This document shows, piece by piece, positions 16,964 to 25,723 of a DNA stretch of 64,000 nucleotides. A program made the translations under genes and the position numbers. The DNA comes from DASRHY01 sp035650275 (GTDB lineage: Bacteria; Actinomycetota; Actinomycetes; Propionibacteriales; Kribbellaceae), in contig DASRHY010000019.1 of assembly GCA_035650275.1 (NCBI GenBank), positions 15,091 through 79,090 on the forward strand, given 5' to 3'. The notes under the pieces are model-generated. The model saw only the letters and a program-made list of their open reading frames with translations, did no database searches and had not been told where the DNA came from. Numbering within the stretch: position 1 is the stretch's first letter; each line of letters starts with the position of its first letter.

Positions 16964-17440
16964 CTACCGGCCGAGCCGCCCGCTTGCGGGTGTGACTGCT
17001 TCCTCCAGCGCCGCGGTCAGAGCTCGCCGGATGTCACCTCTGAGTCCTGCCCGCCGGAGCCGCTCGACCCACGCAGCGTCGATGTCGGCTACCTCCGACC
17101 GCGCTCGTTCGACCGCTCGCTTGCCGGAGGGCGTCAGCACAACAAGCCGCGCCCGGCGATCCACCGGATCCGGTCTCCGGTCGAGGTACCCGAGATCCAC
17201 CAGCGCGGCGACCAGTTCGCCCATCGACTGATGCGTCATGCCCGCTCGCGCGGCCAACTCTGTGAGTCGAGTGCCGCGCGGATCGAGGTTGTAGAACACA
17301 GGGTGATGGGCGGCCGTGATGTCGCTGAACCCGGCCGCCTGCAGCCTGCCGACTAGTTCCTCCACGATCAGCTGCGTGATCCGCCGCAGCTGGCCCACCA
17401 ACGGCAGTGCACGCTCGTCCACAACTTCACCTCTCGACAT
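16964..17440 (-). CDS. MarR family transcriptional regulator
   Basis: Winged-helix regulator of about 158 residues. The DNA-binding core is LTELAARAGMTHQSMGELVA followed by ALVDLGYLDRRPDPVDRRAR and LVVLTPSGKRAV, the standard MarR recognition helix and wing. It is divergent from the methyltransferase at 17502, with only 61 bases between starts, and that gap contains strong palindromes. Autoregulation and control of the methyltransferase are likely. ATG at 17440 was used; GTG at 17422, with AGAGGTGA before it, is an alternative. Confidence 0.88.
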   Translation of the reverse strand: MSRGEVVDERALPLVGQLRRITQLIVEELVGRLQAAGFSDITAAHHPVFYNLDPRGTRLTELAARAGMTHQSMGELVAALVDLGYLDRRPDPVDRRARLVVLTPSGKRAVERARSEVADIDAAWVERLRRAGLRGDIRRALTAALEEAVTPASGRLGR

Positions 17441-17443
17441 TGC

Positions 17444-17484
17444 GCAGGTTGCCTGCCTATTATGTGCAGGTAACCTGCAGGTTA
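17444..17484. promoter_or_regulatory. Operator cluster and divergent promoters, marR / methyltransferase
   Basis: Three overlapping symmetric elements: GCAGGTTGCCTGC (17444-17456, 5-bp arms), GCAGGTAACCTGC (17466-17478, 6-bp arms around a central base) and TAACCTGCAGGTTA (17471-17484, perfect 14-bp palindrome). The rightward promoter reads TCGACA, 18 bases, TATTAT, with the -10 box between the first two operators. The common half-site is CAGGT(T/A). This is what a MarR dimer site overlapping both promoters should look like. Confidence 0.7.
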
Positions 17485-17501
17485 GCGAAGGATGTGAGTC
17501 G

Positions 17502-17999
17502 ATGCGCAGAGCGCACGCCGCCGCCGGCAGCGCCGTCTTCTTCGTGCTGGTCCCTGGAACGGTTGCCGGCCTCGTCCCGTGGCTGATCACCCGCTGGACG
17601 ATTCACTCCGGCACCGTCGAACGCGTCGGCGGCGCGGTCGTAGTGGTCGCCGGCCTGGTGCCGCTGGTCGCCGCCTTCATCGAGTTCGCGCGATGCGGTG
17701 GAACACCTGCCCCAGCTACCCCGACGCAGCGACTCGTCGTCAGCGGCTTCAACCGTTACGTCCGGAACCCCATGTACGTCGGCGTGGTTACCGCCATCGC
17801 AGGACAGGCTCTGTTGTTCGGCAACCTGGCCCTCATTGCGTACGCCGCGGCTGTATGGCTCACCACAGCGGCCTTCGTCCGCCTCTACGAAGAGCCGACC
17901 CTTTCGCGCCGATTCGGTTCCGCCTATGAGTCCTATCGCCGTGCGGTCCGCGCCTGGCTCCCGCGTCTCCACCCCTACGACCCGGCTGGGCAGCCCTGA
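17502..17999 (+). CDS. Isoprenylcysteine carboxyl methyltransferase (ICMT)-family membrane protein
   Basis: About 165 residues, four to five membrane helices. The C-terminal half has the family signature RNPMYVGVV, followed by YEEPTLSRRFGSAYESYRRA and VRAWLPRL, the region that binds S-adenosylmethionine in the ICMT/PEMT family. In bacteria such proteins methylate small lipids or are uncharacterised. ATG at 17502 with AAGGA nine bases upstream. It is divergent from and probably controlled by the adjacent MarR protein. It is flanked by the two questin oxidase-like paralogues. Confidence 0.82.
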   Translation: MRRAHAAAGSAVFFVLVPGTVAGLVPWLITRWTIHSGTVERVGGAVVVVAGLVPLVAAFIEFARCGGTPAPATPTQRLVVSGFNRYVRNPMYVGVVTAIAGQALLFGNLALIAYAAAVWLTTAAFVRLYEEPTLSRRFGSAYESYRRAVRAWLPRLHPYDPAGQP

Positions 18000-18021
18000 C
18001 GACACCGGGCCACTGACGAGT

Positions 18022-19053
18022 TCAGTCGGGTGGGATCAGCTCGATGGCGTGTACGGCCGCCGCCAACGTGGCGTCGCCGGCCACATCGAGTGCGGTGTCG
18101 GCGAACTTGATCACGTGCGGGTCGCCGTGGGCCGTCGCTCGCGCCATCACCTCATGCGGGTCGAGCCCGTCGCCCAGTGGCGCCGGCCATGCGTCGGCCG
18201 GTGCGTACGCCGCGGTCACCGCCGCTGTGGCTGCCCAGGCCGCTTCCAGGCTGGGCTGCCACAGTGTGGACGGAAGGAACGGAAGTGTGCGTAGCACCGC
18301 ATTCGGCGCGGTAGCGGCGTGCACCATCATGATCGGATTGCCATGGCCGCGGGTGCCGTACTGCAGCACCGCCGCGGCGACGATGGCCGTGAGGCGTTCC
18401 GGGCTGGATCCGTTGCCCGGGACCGCGCCCGCGGCGTCGGCCCACCGGTCGGTCGTCGCCAGCTGGGCCAGCCGGTTGCGTATGCCGAATCTCTGGTCGG
18501 CGACACGGGGTACCGCATCGAGCGCGGTGCGCGGGTCGGTCGCCCGGTACAGGCCCCGGCCAGCCGGTGCCAGCGGCTGCCATCGTGCTGCCCAGTAGGC
18601 AAGACCATGCGCCAGCTCGACCACACGGGGCGTCGTCACCTGTTCCGACAGCGCGCGTACGGCGTGGCCGACCCGGATCACGCCATGCGTTGCGCCGGCG
18701 GCGATTCCCGGCAGCAGACGTGGCCACCAGGTAGCCAGCATGGTCTGCCAGTCCCCGTCAGCGGCCTGGCGTTCGAAGTAGTCGATCCAGTCGCCGGCAC
18801 GCACCGGGTCACCAAGCGGATCGCGCCACGCTTCGTCGTCGATCGGGTCGATGCCACGTGGGCGTGGCTCCAGCAGATCGGCATACGCGTCGATCCAGCG
18901 GTGCACGTGCCGGCCGTCGCCGCGGCGGGTCAGAGCTTCGGCGGCCATCGGGGCATGGTTCGAGAGCCAGCCGTCACGCTCCGGCCCGGTGTCGCGCAGG
19001 CGGTCGTATGCCTCGTCGAGATAGTCGCCCGGAGTCATACGTACATGGTTCAC
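18022..19053 (-). CDS. Questin oxidase family protein (paralogue 2)
   Basis: A 343-residue paralogue of the protein at 15539-16612, alignable from end to end with blocks WWPRLLPGIAAGATHGVIRV, LAHGLAYWA, HAATAPNAVLRTLPFLPS and HGDPHVIKFADTAL. It is all-helical, soluble and His-rich. No signal peptide. The two copies are separated by the MarR/ICMT-type pair and both point left, so they are likely separate transcripts. Substrate unknown; oxidative cleavage of an aromatic ring is a family-based guess. Start GTG at 19053 or ATG at 19038; neither has a strong ribosome-binding site. Confidence 0.75.
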   Translation of the reverse strand: MNHVRMTPGDYLDEAYDRLRDTGPERDGWLSNHAPMAAEALTRRGDGRHVHRWIDAYADLLEPRPRGIDPIDDEAWRDPLGDPVRAGDWIDYFERQAADGDWQTMLATWWPRLLPGIAAGATHGVIRVGHAVRALSEQVTTPRVVELAHGLAYWAARWQPLAPAGRGLYRATDPRTALDAVPRVADQRFGIRNRLAQLATTDRWADAAGAVPGNGSSPERLTAIVAAAVLQYGTRGHGNPIMMVHAATAPNAVLRTLPFLPSTLWQPSLEAAWAATAAVTAAYAPADAWPAPLGDGLDPHEVMARATAHGDPHVIKFADTALDVAGDATLAAAVHAIELIPPD

Positions 19054-19182
19054 GCTCAGATGGACTTGAGGTCAACAGTTGCATCAGGCGACGTACTTCG
19101 GTGGTCCAGCGCCAGTGACATAACCAAGGGCGCGGAAGGTGCATCAAGGGAGGTATCAACCTGACCACGGGGAGGACATCTC

Positions 19183-20253
19183 ATGGTGTATCGGCTTACC
19201 GCGTTGGCGGCGGCTTGTGTGCTGACGGGCGGTACCGCCGCCACCGCGCGGGCCGCCCTACCGAGTAGCGTCGCTGACTGCCTGTCGGACGCGACGGTCG
19301 TGGTCCCGCGTTACGAACCCGCCACGAACGGGTACTTCGATACGGATCCGCTCGCGCTGACGCCGACGATGACGCGATACGGGATCATGACCACCGATAC
19401 CTGCTTCGACGAGACGCCGGTCGTGACGGTGCAGCGGCCGGACGGCACAGGCAGTCACGATGTCGCACTGGACCGGACCTTCGACCAGGCCGGCGGGCCG
19501 TTCCACCACTATGCATACGACAAGTTGACCTATGCGACGGGGACCGGCCCGTGGCGGATCAGCCGGATCAAGGCCGGTTCGGCCTCGGCGACGCTGACGA
19601 AGCCGGTGTCGTTCACTATCAAGCGGGCCTCGACGGTGACCCTTTCGGTCAGGCCGGCGACGCCGAGCAGCGCGGCCGTCGCCAGCGGCACGGTGAAGTA
19701 CTGGACCTACCAGAGCGTGGAGGCACCGGTGCCGGGCCGGCGAGTGAACATCCGCCGAGGCGTAGCGGGCGGGAAGCACTGGATCGTCGCGAACGCCGTC
19801 ACCGACCGGAACGGCCGCTTCGCCGTGCGGCTGCCGGCCGGTCCTCCCGGCTGGGACCACGCGGAGGTCGCCAGCACGTCCACGCTGGGCTGGGATATCA
19901 GCCCGTCCGTGCTGCGCCGGAACCCGACGTACCTCACTGGTATCGCCGCACCGACGACCGCGACCGTGATCCGGCCCGGAACCAAGATGTCGACATTCGG
20001 GCACCTGAAGGTGGCCACCAACGCGGGCCGCTGGATTGCCGCAGCCGGGCAGCGCGTCGTGGTCCAGACCCGGCCCAAAGCGGACCCATCGACGGGCTAC
20101 ACGACCGTCGCCACCGCGACGACCAGTGGCACCGGCTACTACTACACGAACTGGAACGCCACGGTCGATGCGGACGTACGGGTCGCCTTCCTGTCGCCGT
20201 ACCAGACCATCAACTCGACGTACCGCTGGCTCCGAGCTGTCGACGTGCAGTAG
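19183..20253 (+). CDS. Secreted protein with Ig-like repeats, function unknown
   Basis: A 356-residue exported protein. Residues 1-24 form a signal peptide (MVYRLTALAAACVLTG, cleavage after ARA). The mature part is beta-rich, with two related segments of the type found in actinomycete cell-surface proteins: TVTLSVRPATPSSAAVASG with GRFAVRLPAG later, and ATVIRPGTKMSTFGHL with GTGYYYTNW later. No catalytic motif is seen. GGGGAGG precedes the ATG. It is followed on the same strand by the sugar-dehydrogenase-like gene. Its layout resembles the protein at 39624. Confidence 0.72.
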   Translation: MVYRLTALAAACVLTGGTAATARAALPSSVADCLSDATVVVPRYEPATNGYFDTDPLALTPTMTRYGIMTTDTCFDETPVVTVQRPDGTGSHDVALDRTFDQAGGPFHHYAYDKLTYATGTGPWRISRIKAGSASATLTKPVSFTIKRASTVTLSVRPATPSSAAVASGTVKYWTYQSVEAPVPGRRVNIRRGVAGGKHWIVANAVTDRNGRFAVRLPAGPPGWDHAEVASTSTLGWDISPSVLRRNPTYLTGIAAPTTATVIRPGTKMSTFGHLKVATNAGRWIAAAGQRVVVQTRPKADPSTGYTTVATATTSGTGYYYTNWNATVDADVRVAFLSPYQTINSTYRWLRAVDVQ

Positions 20254-20379
20254 TCCGCGGCAGCGTCTGTCGGCTGCAGACCGGCGTGGACCCTTCTGCT
20301 GCGCCTCCCAGGCGCGCACAATACGAATCGGGATGGCGCGCGGGGGTGCGCGCGCAGGGACGATTTCGTGGGGGGCAAC

Positions 20380-22695
20380 ATGAGGCGTTTCGGACTTCTG
20401 ACCCGTTGGCGCGGACTGACCGGTACGGCGGTGGCGATGATGCTGGTCAGCGCGCTCGTGACACAGGTGGGGCCCGACCGGGCAGCGGCTTCGACGTTGC
20501 CCGCCGGGTTCCGCGACTCGGTGGTGCTGAGCGGACTGACCAACCCGACGGTGCTGCAGTTCGCATCCGACGGGCGGATCTTCGTCGGCCAGAAGAACGG
20601 CGTGATCAAGGTCTTCGACAGCCTCACCGACACGACCCCGGTCACCGTCGCAGACCTCTCGGGACCGGTCCACGACTTCTGGGATCGCGGCCTGCTCGGT
20701 CTCGCGCTGTCGCCGAACTTCCCGGCGGACCCGTACGTCTACGTGCTCTACGCGTACGACGCCCCGATCGGCGGCACGCCACCGACATGGGGCGACGGCT
20801 GCCCCACACCGCCCGGCCCGACCACCGATGGCTGCCTGGTGTCGGCGCGTCTTTCGCGCCTGCAGATCAGCGGTGATGTCATGACCGGGAGCGAACAGGT
20901 GCTCATCAACGACTGGTGCCAGCAGTACCCCAGTCACTCGATCGGAACGCTGCTGTTCGGCCGCGACGGGTACCTGTACGTCAGCGGTGGAGATGGCGCC
21001 AGTTTCAACAACGTCGACTACGGGCAGTACGGCGCGAACTACCCCGGCGGCCTGGCGAATCCCTGCGGTGACCCGCCCGGTGCGGTCGGCACGCCGTTGT
21101 CTCCACCCGGGGCGCAGGGTGGCGCGTTACGGAGCCAGAGCGTACGGCGTACCGGCGGTCCGGCGACCCTCGACGGTGCGATCCTGCGGATCGACCCGGC
21201 CACCGGTGCGGGTGTGCCCGGGAACCCGTTCTACTCGTCATCGGACGCGAACGCGCGGCGAATCGTCGCCTACGGGCTGCGCAACCCGTTCCGGATGACC
21301 CAGCGTCCGGGTACCGACGAGCTGTGGGTCGGTGATGTCGGCTGGAACACCTGGGAGGAGATCCACCGCGTGGTGTCGCCGGCGAGTGCGACCGCGTCGA
21401 ACTTCGGCTGGCCATGCTACGAGGGAGCGTCGCCGCAGGCCGGTTACCAGGGCGCCGGCCTCAGCCAGTGCTCGTCGCTGTACTCGACGCCCGGCTCGGT
21501 CGTCGCGCCGTACTACGCGTACAACCACAGCGCCTGCGTGGTGAGCTATCCCGGTTGCCGCACCGGCGGCTCGTCGATCACGGGCGTCGCGTTCTACCAG
21601 GGTGGGTCGTATCCGTCGGAGTACAACGGTGCCCTGTTCTTTGCCGACCACAGCCGCAACGAGATCTGGGCGATGCTCCCCGGCACGAACGGGTTGCCCG
21701 ATCCGGCCAGGCGGTTGTCGTTCGTGGGCGTCGATGCGAGCGGCGGGGCTGCCGGGCATCCGGTCGACCTGAAGATCGGGCCCGGCGGCGATCTGTTCTA
21801 CGTCGACATGGAGAGCGGTGCCGTCCACCGCATCACGTACACGGCAGCCAACCAGCCGCCGACGGCGGTGATCGCGGCGACCCCGACCGACGGACCTGTC
21901 CCGCTGACAGTCAGCTTCACCAGCACCGGATCGTCCGACCCGGAGGGTAGGCCGCTGAGCTACACGTGGGATCTCAACGGCGACGGCACATTCGGCGATG
22001 CGACAGGCCCGACGGCGTCATACACCTACACGGCGGCGGGCGTTTACCGGCCGAGTCTGCGAGTCACCGACGACCAAGGCGCGAGCGACACCGACACGCT
22101 CACCGTCACGGCTGGCAACACCGCGCCGACCGCGGTGATCGACTCGCCGGCATCGAGCCTGAAATGGCAGGTCGGCAGCGCGATCACCTTCTCCGGGCAT
22201 GCGACCGACACGCAGGACGGGACGCTGCCGGCCTCGGCGCTGACCTGGTCGCTCATCATGCATCACTGCGTCACGCCGGCCGACTGCCATGAGCACTTGA
22301 TCCAGACAGTGAACGGTGTCTCGGGTGGGTTGTTCACCGCCCCGGACCACGCGTACCCATGCTGGCTCGAACTGCGGCTGACCTCGACCGACTCAGGCGG
22401 ACTGGCCTCGACGACGAGCGTCCGGCTGGACCCGCAGACGGTCGTGCTCACGTTCAGAACCAACCCCGGCGGTCTTGTCCTCAGCAATCTGGTGGTGAAC
22501 GAGGCACCGCGCACCACGCCGTTCTCCGTGACGGTGGTCGTCGGCTCGGCGAACTCGGTGAGTGCCCCGTCACCACAGACGTTCAAGAAGTTCGAGTACT
22601 TCTTCACCTCGTGGTCCGACGGCGGCCCACAAAGTCACACCATCACCGCGCCGGCGGTCAACACCACCTACACCGCGACCTACCGCAAACGCTGA
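20380..22695 (+). CDS. Secreted glucose/sorbosone dehydrogenase-like protein with PKD domain
   Basis: About 771 residues. The signal peptide ends near residue 38 (AAAS). Residues about 40-480 form a six-bladed PQQ-dependent sugar dehydrogenase-type propeller: LSGLTNPTVLQFASDGRIFV, LLGLALSPNFPADPYVYVLY, GTLLFGRDGYLYVSGGDGAS and RIVAYGLRNPFRMTQRPGTD. A PKD domain follows (ADGPVPL-type start, SYTWDLNGDGTFGDATG, then DDQGASDTDT), and a Ig-like tail ends the protein. It probably oxidises or binds extracellular sugars, with the PKD domain for polysaccharide or protein contact. ATG at 20380 was chosen over GTG at 20368 because a run of Gs sits just upstream of it. Confidence 0.82.
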   Translation: MRRFGLLTRWRGLTGTAVAMMLVSALVTQVGPDRAAASTLPAGFRDSVVLSGLTNPTVLQFASDGRIFVGQKNGVIKVFDSLTDTTPVTVADLSGPVHDFWDRGLLGLALSPNFPADPYVYVLYAYDAPIGGTPPTWGDGCPTPPGPTTDGCLVSARLSRLQISGDVMTGSEQVLINDWCQQYPSHSIGTLLFGRDGYLYVSGGDGASFNNVDYGQYGANYPGGLANPCGDPPGAVGTPLSPPGAQGGALRSQSVRRTGGPATLDGAILRIDPATGAGVPGNPFYSSSDANARRIVAYGLRNPFRMTQRPGTDELWVGDVGWNTWEEIHRVVSPASATASNFGWPCYEGASPQAGYQGAGLSQCSSLYSTPGSVVAPYYAYNHSACVVSYPGCRTGGSSITGVAFYQGGSYPSEYNGALFFADHSRNEIWAMLPGTNGLPDPARRLSFVGVDASGGAAGHPVDLKIGPGGDLFYVDMESGAVHRITYTAANQPPTAVIAATPTDGPVPLTVSFTSTGSSDPEGRPLSYTWDLNGDGTFGDATGPTASYTYTAAGVYRPSLRVTDDQGASDTDTLTVTAGNTAPTAVIDSPASSLKWQVGSAITFSGHATDTQDGTLPASALTWSLIMHHCVTPADCHEHLIQTVNGVSGGLFTAPDHAYPCWLELRLTSTDSGGLASTTSVRLDPQTVVLTFRTNPGGLVLSNLVVNEAPRTTPFSVTVVVGSANSVSAPSPQTFKKFEYFFTSWSDGGPQSHTITAPAVNTTYTATYRKR

Positions 22696-22803
22696 CACCA
22701 CAAGCGTCGCCGAAACCCGCCGGGCGGCCTCGGCCACCAAGAGGCTTGCCCGGTGGGGCACGCTCCACCTGAACCCGTCCGGGTTTTGAGGCGCGCCGGC
22801 TGG

Positions 22804-24459
22804 CTACGTACCGGCTCGGGGTCGTGTCGGAGGCTGTGGTCCGGATCCGCTGATGTGTCGGTCTGGCATGGGGCCTGGGCGGCTCTTCTTCTTCACCAGC
22901 CCACTGTGCTCGGCCGCGCTCTGCCGGTCAGCGACCAGGAATCGGGCCAGCCTGGTTCGTTGTCGCTCCAGGAGTGTGACCTGCCCGTGGACGTCGCGCT
23001 GCGGTATGGGTGTTGGGTGTTCGTGCAGGCCGGCTTGTCGCCGGCGGCGGTCGTCGGCGTCGAGGTGTCGGTGGATCTCGGTGTAGCCGCCGTCGGGTGA
23101 TCGGATGATGATGCCGGTCTCGATGCCGTGGTGCATGACTTCGCGCTCGTTGTGCTGTAGCGCGACGCAGAGGCGTCTGGTGATGACGAACCCGATGATG
23201 GGGCCGAGAATGATCAGGACCTGGAATCCGTGCAGCACTGTCTCGATGGTGAGATGGAAGCGAACGGCGATGGTGTCGGCGCTCGCGGCCGCCCAAAGGA
23301 CGCCGTAGTAGGTCATGCCCGCTACGCCGATGCCGGTGCGCGCCGGGTTGTTGCGGGGTCGTTCGAGATCGTGGTGGTTGCCGCGGTCCGCGGTGATCCA
23401 GGCTTCGAGGTATGGGTACGCGGCAACGATCACGAAGAACGCCGAGCCGGCGATCACCGGGAGCAGCACAGCGGGGGTCCAGGTCTTGCCGAGCCAGACG
23501 AACTCCCAGTCCGGCGGCACCAGGCGCAGCGCCCCGTCGAGGAAGGCGAGGTACCACTCTGGGCCCGCGCCGGCGGAGGCGTTCGCGGGGTCTGCCGGGC
23601 CGTACAGCCAGATCGGATTGATGGTGAGGGTCGCGGCCATCAGCACCAGGATCCCTGTGACGACGAGAAAGAGCCCACTGCTTGTCACGGCGAAGGCCGG
23701 CAGCCCGTGGCGGACGTTGCCGGCCGTGTGGCCGGGAGGGGCGTGCCGAGCGGCGCTGCGGGTGCGGGCGAGGCGCCTGTTCACGATGAACAGGCTCAGG
23801 AGCACCGTCGGCAGGACGAAGGCGTGCAGCACGTAGGACAGGGTGATGATGTGCCCAGGGAACGATCCACCGAACAGCAGGAACGACAGCCAGGTCCCGA
23901 TGACCGGGGTCGAGCGCACGGCTCCGTCGAAGATCACCAGACTGGTGCCGGAGAGCATGTCGTCGGGAAGCACCGCCCCGGTGAAGCCCGCCGCCATCAT
24001 CACGACCAGGATGAGGACTGCGATCACCCAGTTCACCCGCCGCGGCCTGCGGAAGGCTCCCGTGAAGAACAAGCGCAGCAGGTGCAGCATCATCGCCGCC
24101 ACCATCACGAGAGTTCCCCAGTGATGGACCTGGCGTATCAGCAGCCCGCCGCGGATCTCGAACGAGATGGCCATCGTGGATGCCAGCGCACGAGACATCT
24201 GCGTGCCCGTGAGGGGTAGGTACGAGCCGTGGTAGGTGACCTGCTTGGTCGACGGATCGTAGAAGAACATCAGGAACACGCCGCTGAGCATCACCACGAT
24301 GAAGCTGTGCAGAGCGATCTGGCCAAGCAAGACCGACCACCGGTCGCGAAACAGCCTGCCGCGTATGTCAGCGAGCAGGCCGTGCGCTCCCGATCGCTCA
24401 TCACCGTCACGTGCGAGACGGCTCGCCCACCGCGGGAGGGCCCTCTCTGACGATCGCAC
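22804..24459 (-). CDS. qcrB: Orphan cytochrome b (QcrB-like), one haem-ligand His missing
   Basis: A 551-residue membrane protein of the cytochrome bc1/b6f b-subunit family, with about eight helices and a long hydrophilic C-terminal tail. Helix B has both haem ligands: His112 in QVHHWG and His126 in MLHLLRL, 14 apart. Helix D has His212 (VLHAFVLP), but the expected partner 15 residues later is Asn227 (FIVNRRL; codon AAC instead of CAC). The Qo motif is PEWY at 300-303. No qcrA or qcrC is nearby, so it is not part of a bc1 operon. GTG at 24459 has GGAGG seven bases upstream. Confidence 0.85.
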   Translation of the reverse strand: MRSSERALPRWASRLARDGDERSGAHGLLADIRGRLFRDRWSVLLGQIALHSFIVVMLSGVFLMFFYDPSTKQVTYHGSYLPLTGTQMSRALASTMAISFEIRGGLLIRQVHHWGTLVMVAAMMLHLLRLFFTGAFRRPRRVNWVIAVLILVVMMAAGFTGAVLPDDMLSGTSLVIFDGAVRSTPVIGTWLSFLLFGGSFPGHIITLSYVLHAFVLPTVLLSLFIVNRRLARTRSAARHAPPGHTAGNVRHGLPAFAVTSSGLFLVVTGILVLMAATLTINPIWLYGPADPANASAGAGPEWYLAFLDGALRLVPPDWEFVWLGKTWTPAVLLPVIAGSAFFVIVAAYPYLEAWITADRGNHHDLERPRNNPARTGIGVAGMTYYGVLWAAASADTIAVRFHLTIETVLHGFQVLIILGPIIGFVITRRLCVALQHNEREVMHHGIETGIIIRSPDGGYTEIHRHLDADDRRRRQAGLHEHPTPIPQRDVHGQVTLLERQRTRLARFLVADRQSAAEHSGLVKKKSRPGPMPDRHISGSGPQPPTRPRAGT

Positions 24460-24850
24460 TTGGTCGCCTCCTCACTCATCGTTGTCCTGTTGCTAGGACG
24501 CGCTGCGGGCCGAGAATGTGACATCGCCGTGCCTGACCGATGAGCGACGTGCATCACATTCGAGCCGCCGCGGTCACATCCGGCCTGGCCGTTCGGTCAA
24601 TACGGCGTAACCACATGAACGGCAAGGAGATCGCTGTGGACGCCGCCATGGCGCTGACGACCTCCGTTGGTCGCAGCTACCGAAGTGCGGCCACGCTGCG
24701 GTCCGCTGCACCCTGACTGAGGCCGAGCCCTCGGCTGACCCTCCCCTAAGGCGAATTGCGGGTGTTCTACGCACTCTTCCCGATGTCGCGGCACCGGCCT
24801 TAGAGCGAGGCTGGACCGTATCGAACCGAACCGATCTACAGGAGGACAGC
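24460..24850. other. Intergenic region upstream of the small basic protein gene
   Basis: About 390 bases between divergent genes. An ATG at 24615 opens a 33-codon frame without a ribosome-binding site, which I do not accept as a gene. The last 40 bases before 24851 are rich in CGAACCGAACCGATC-like repeats and end with the strong ribosome-binding site of the next gene. Confidence 0.45.
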
Positions 24851-25012
24851 ATGCACCCGCTGTTCGAGGAACTCTTCATCAACACCGATGACGCCGAGCT
24901 GCAGGACGAGCAACGGCGCCGTGCGCGCAGGACCAGGCGGAACCGGTCGCGGATGCTCATGACTGTCCGCTCCCGCAGAAGTGCACCCATGCCACGAGGT
25001 TCGTCCGGGTGA
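24851..25012 (+). CDS. Small basic protein, 53 residues, unknown function
   Basis: Short frame starting MHPLFEELFINTDDAELQDE and continuing as an arginine-rich helix (QRRRARRTRRNRSRM). A near-perfect ribosome-binding site, AGGAGG, lies five bases before the ATG, which is the best evidence that it is translated. The first 20 residues are acidic and amphipathic, the next 20 strongly basic, so it may bind nucleic acid or a partner protein. No family assigned. Confidence 0.55.
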   Translation: MHPLFEELFINTDDAELQDEQRRRARRTRRNRSRMLMTVRSRRSAPMPRGSSG

Positions 25013-25159
25013 CAGCGCCAGCCACTTGCGTGTCATACCTGACTGACGATCAGCGACGGCCGCCGCAGGACAGTTAGGCCCACGAGATGCGGCGGCGAAG
25101 GATTGCCTGTTCGGCGCGATTGGCGGTCAGCTCGAGGGCGCGCTCCCGTTCGGCAGGCC

Positions 25160-25636
25160 CTACTGATACAACGCGGCCATCCGCTTCATCATCTCCTCGG
25201 CACCGACATCCTCGACGTGAGACGCGACGGCCCAGCCGTGACCGAACGGGTCCACAATGTAGCCGTCCCGGTCACCATAGAACTGGTCCTGCGGTGCGCG
25301 CCGCACCGTTGCACCCAGCTCGACGGCGCGGGCCACGACTGCGTCCACGTCGTCGACGTAGATGAACTGGAACACCGGGGTGCCCTCCAGGCCACCGCGC
25401 GGCGGCGCCGTGGTACCGCGCTGGGGATTGACATCATCGACGATTACGACTGAGTCACCGATCTCGATCTCGGCGTGCGCGACGGTGCCTCCCGGGCCGG
25501 GGAACCGCGACCTCTCCGTGGCGCCGAAGACCTCCGCGTAGAACTCCAGCGCCTTCGCGGCGCCTTCGACGACCAGGCAGGGCGTGACGCGACGATACGT
25601 ATGCGGAATCGGGCTGGGCTTGGCTGCCGAACTCAT
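25160..25636 (-). CDS. VOC/glyoxalase superfamily protein (PhnB-like)
   Basis: About 158 residues in the vicinal oxygen chelate fold. Two beta-alpha-beta-beta-beta modules are visible: VTPCLVVEGAAKALEFYAEV with FPGPGGTVAHAEIEIGDSVV, and VFQFIYVDDVDAVVARAVEL with GDRDGYIVDPFGHGWAVASH. The DPFGHGWAVA end is typical of PhnB-like members often linked to antibiotic or glyoxal resistance. GGAAGG lies six to seven bases before ATG at 25636. Substrate unknown. Confidence 0.85.
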   Translation of the reverse strand: MSSAAKPSPIPHTYRRVTPCLVVEGAAKALEFYAEVFGATERSRFPGPGGTVAHAEIEIGDSVVIVDDVNPQRGTTAPPRGGLEGTPVFQFIYVDDVDAVVARAVELGATVRRAPQDQFYGDRDGYIVDPFGHGWAVASHVEDVGAEEMMKRMAALYQ

Positions 25637-25723
25637 GATTGACCTTCCTCTCGACGAGACCCACTGCACTACTGACGATCGGGAGACCGCTGAATCGAAC
25701 AGCCACCGAGAGGACGTTTACGC

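Noticed and set aside
24615..24716. 33-codon frame MNGKEIAVDAAMALT...
   Set aside because: No ribosome-binding site and no sign of conservation; the next small frame at 24851 has both a strong site and better composition.
25077..25163. Leftward peptide-like stretch after the VOC gene (GPAERERALELTANRAEQAI)
   Set aside because: Reads like protein but has no start codon in frame; the VOC gene itself ends normally. Left as a curiosity.
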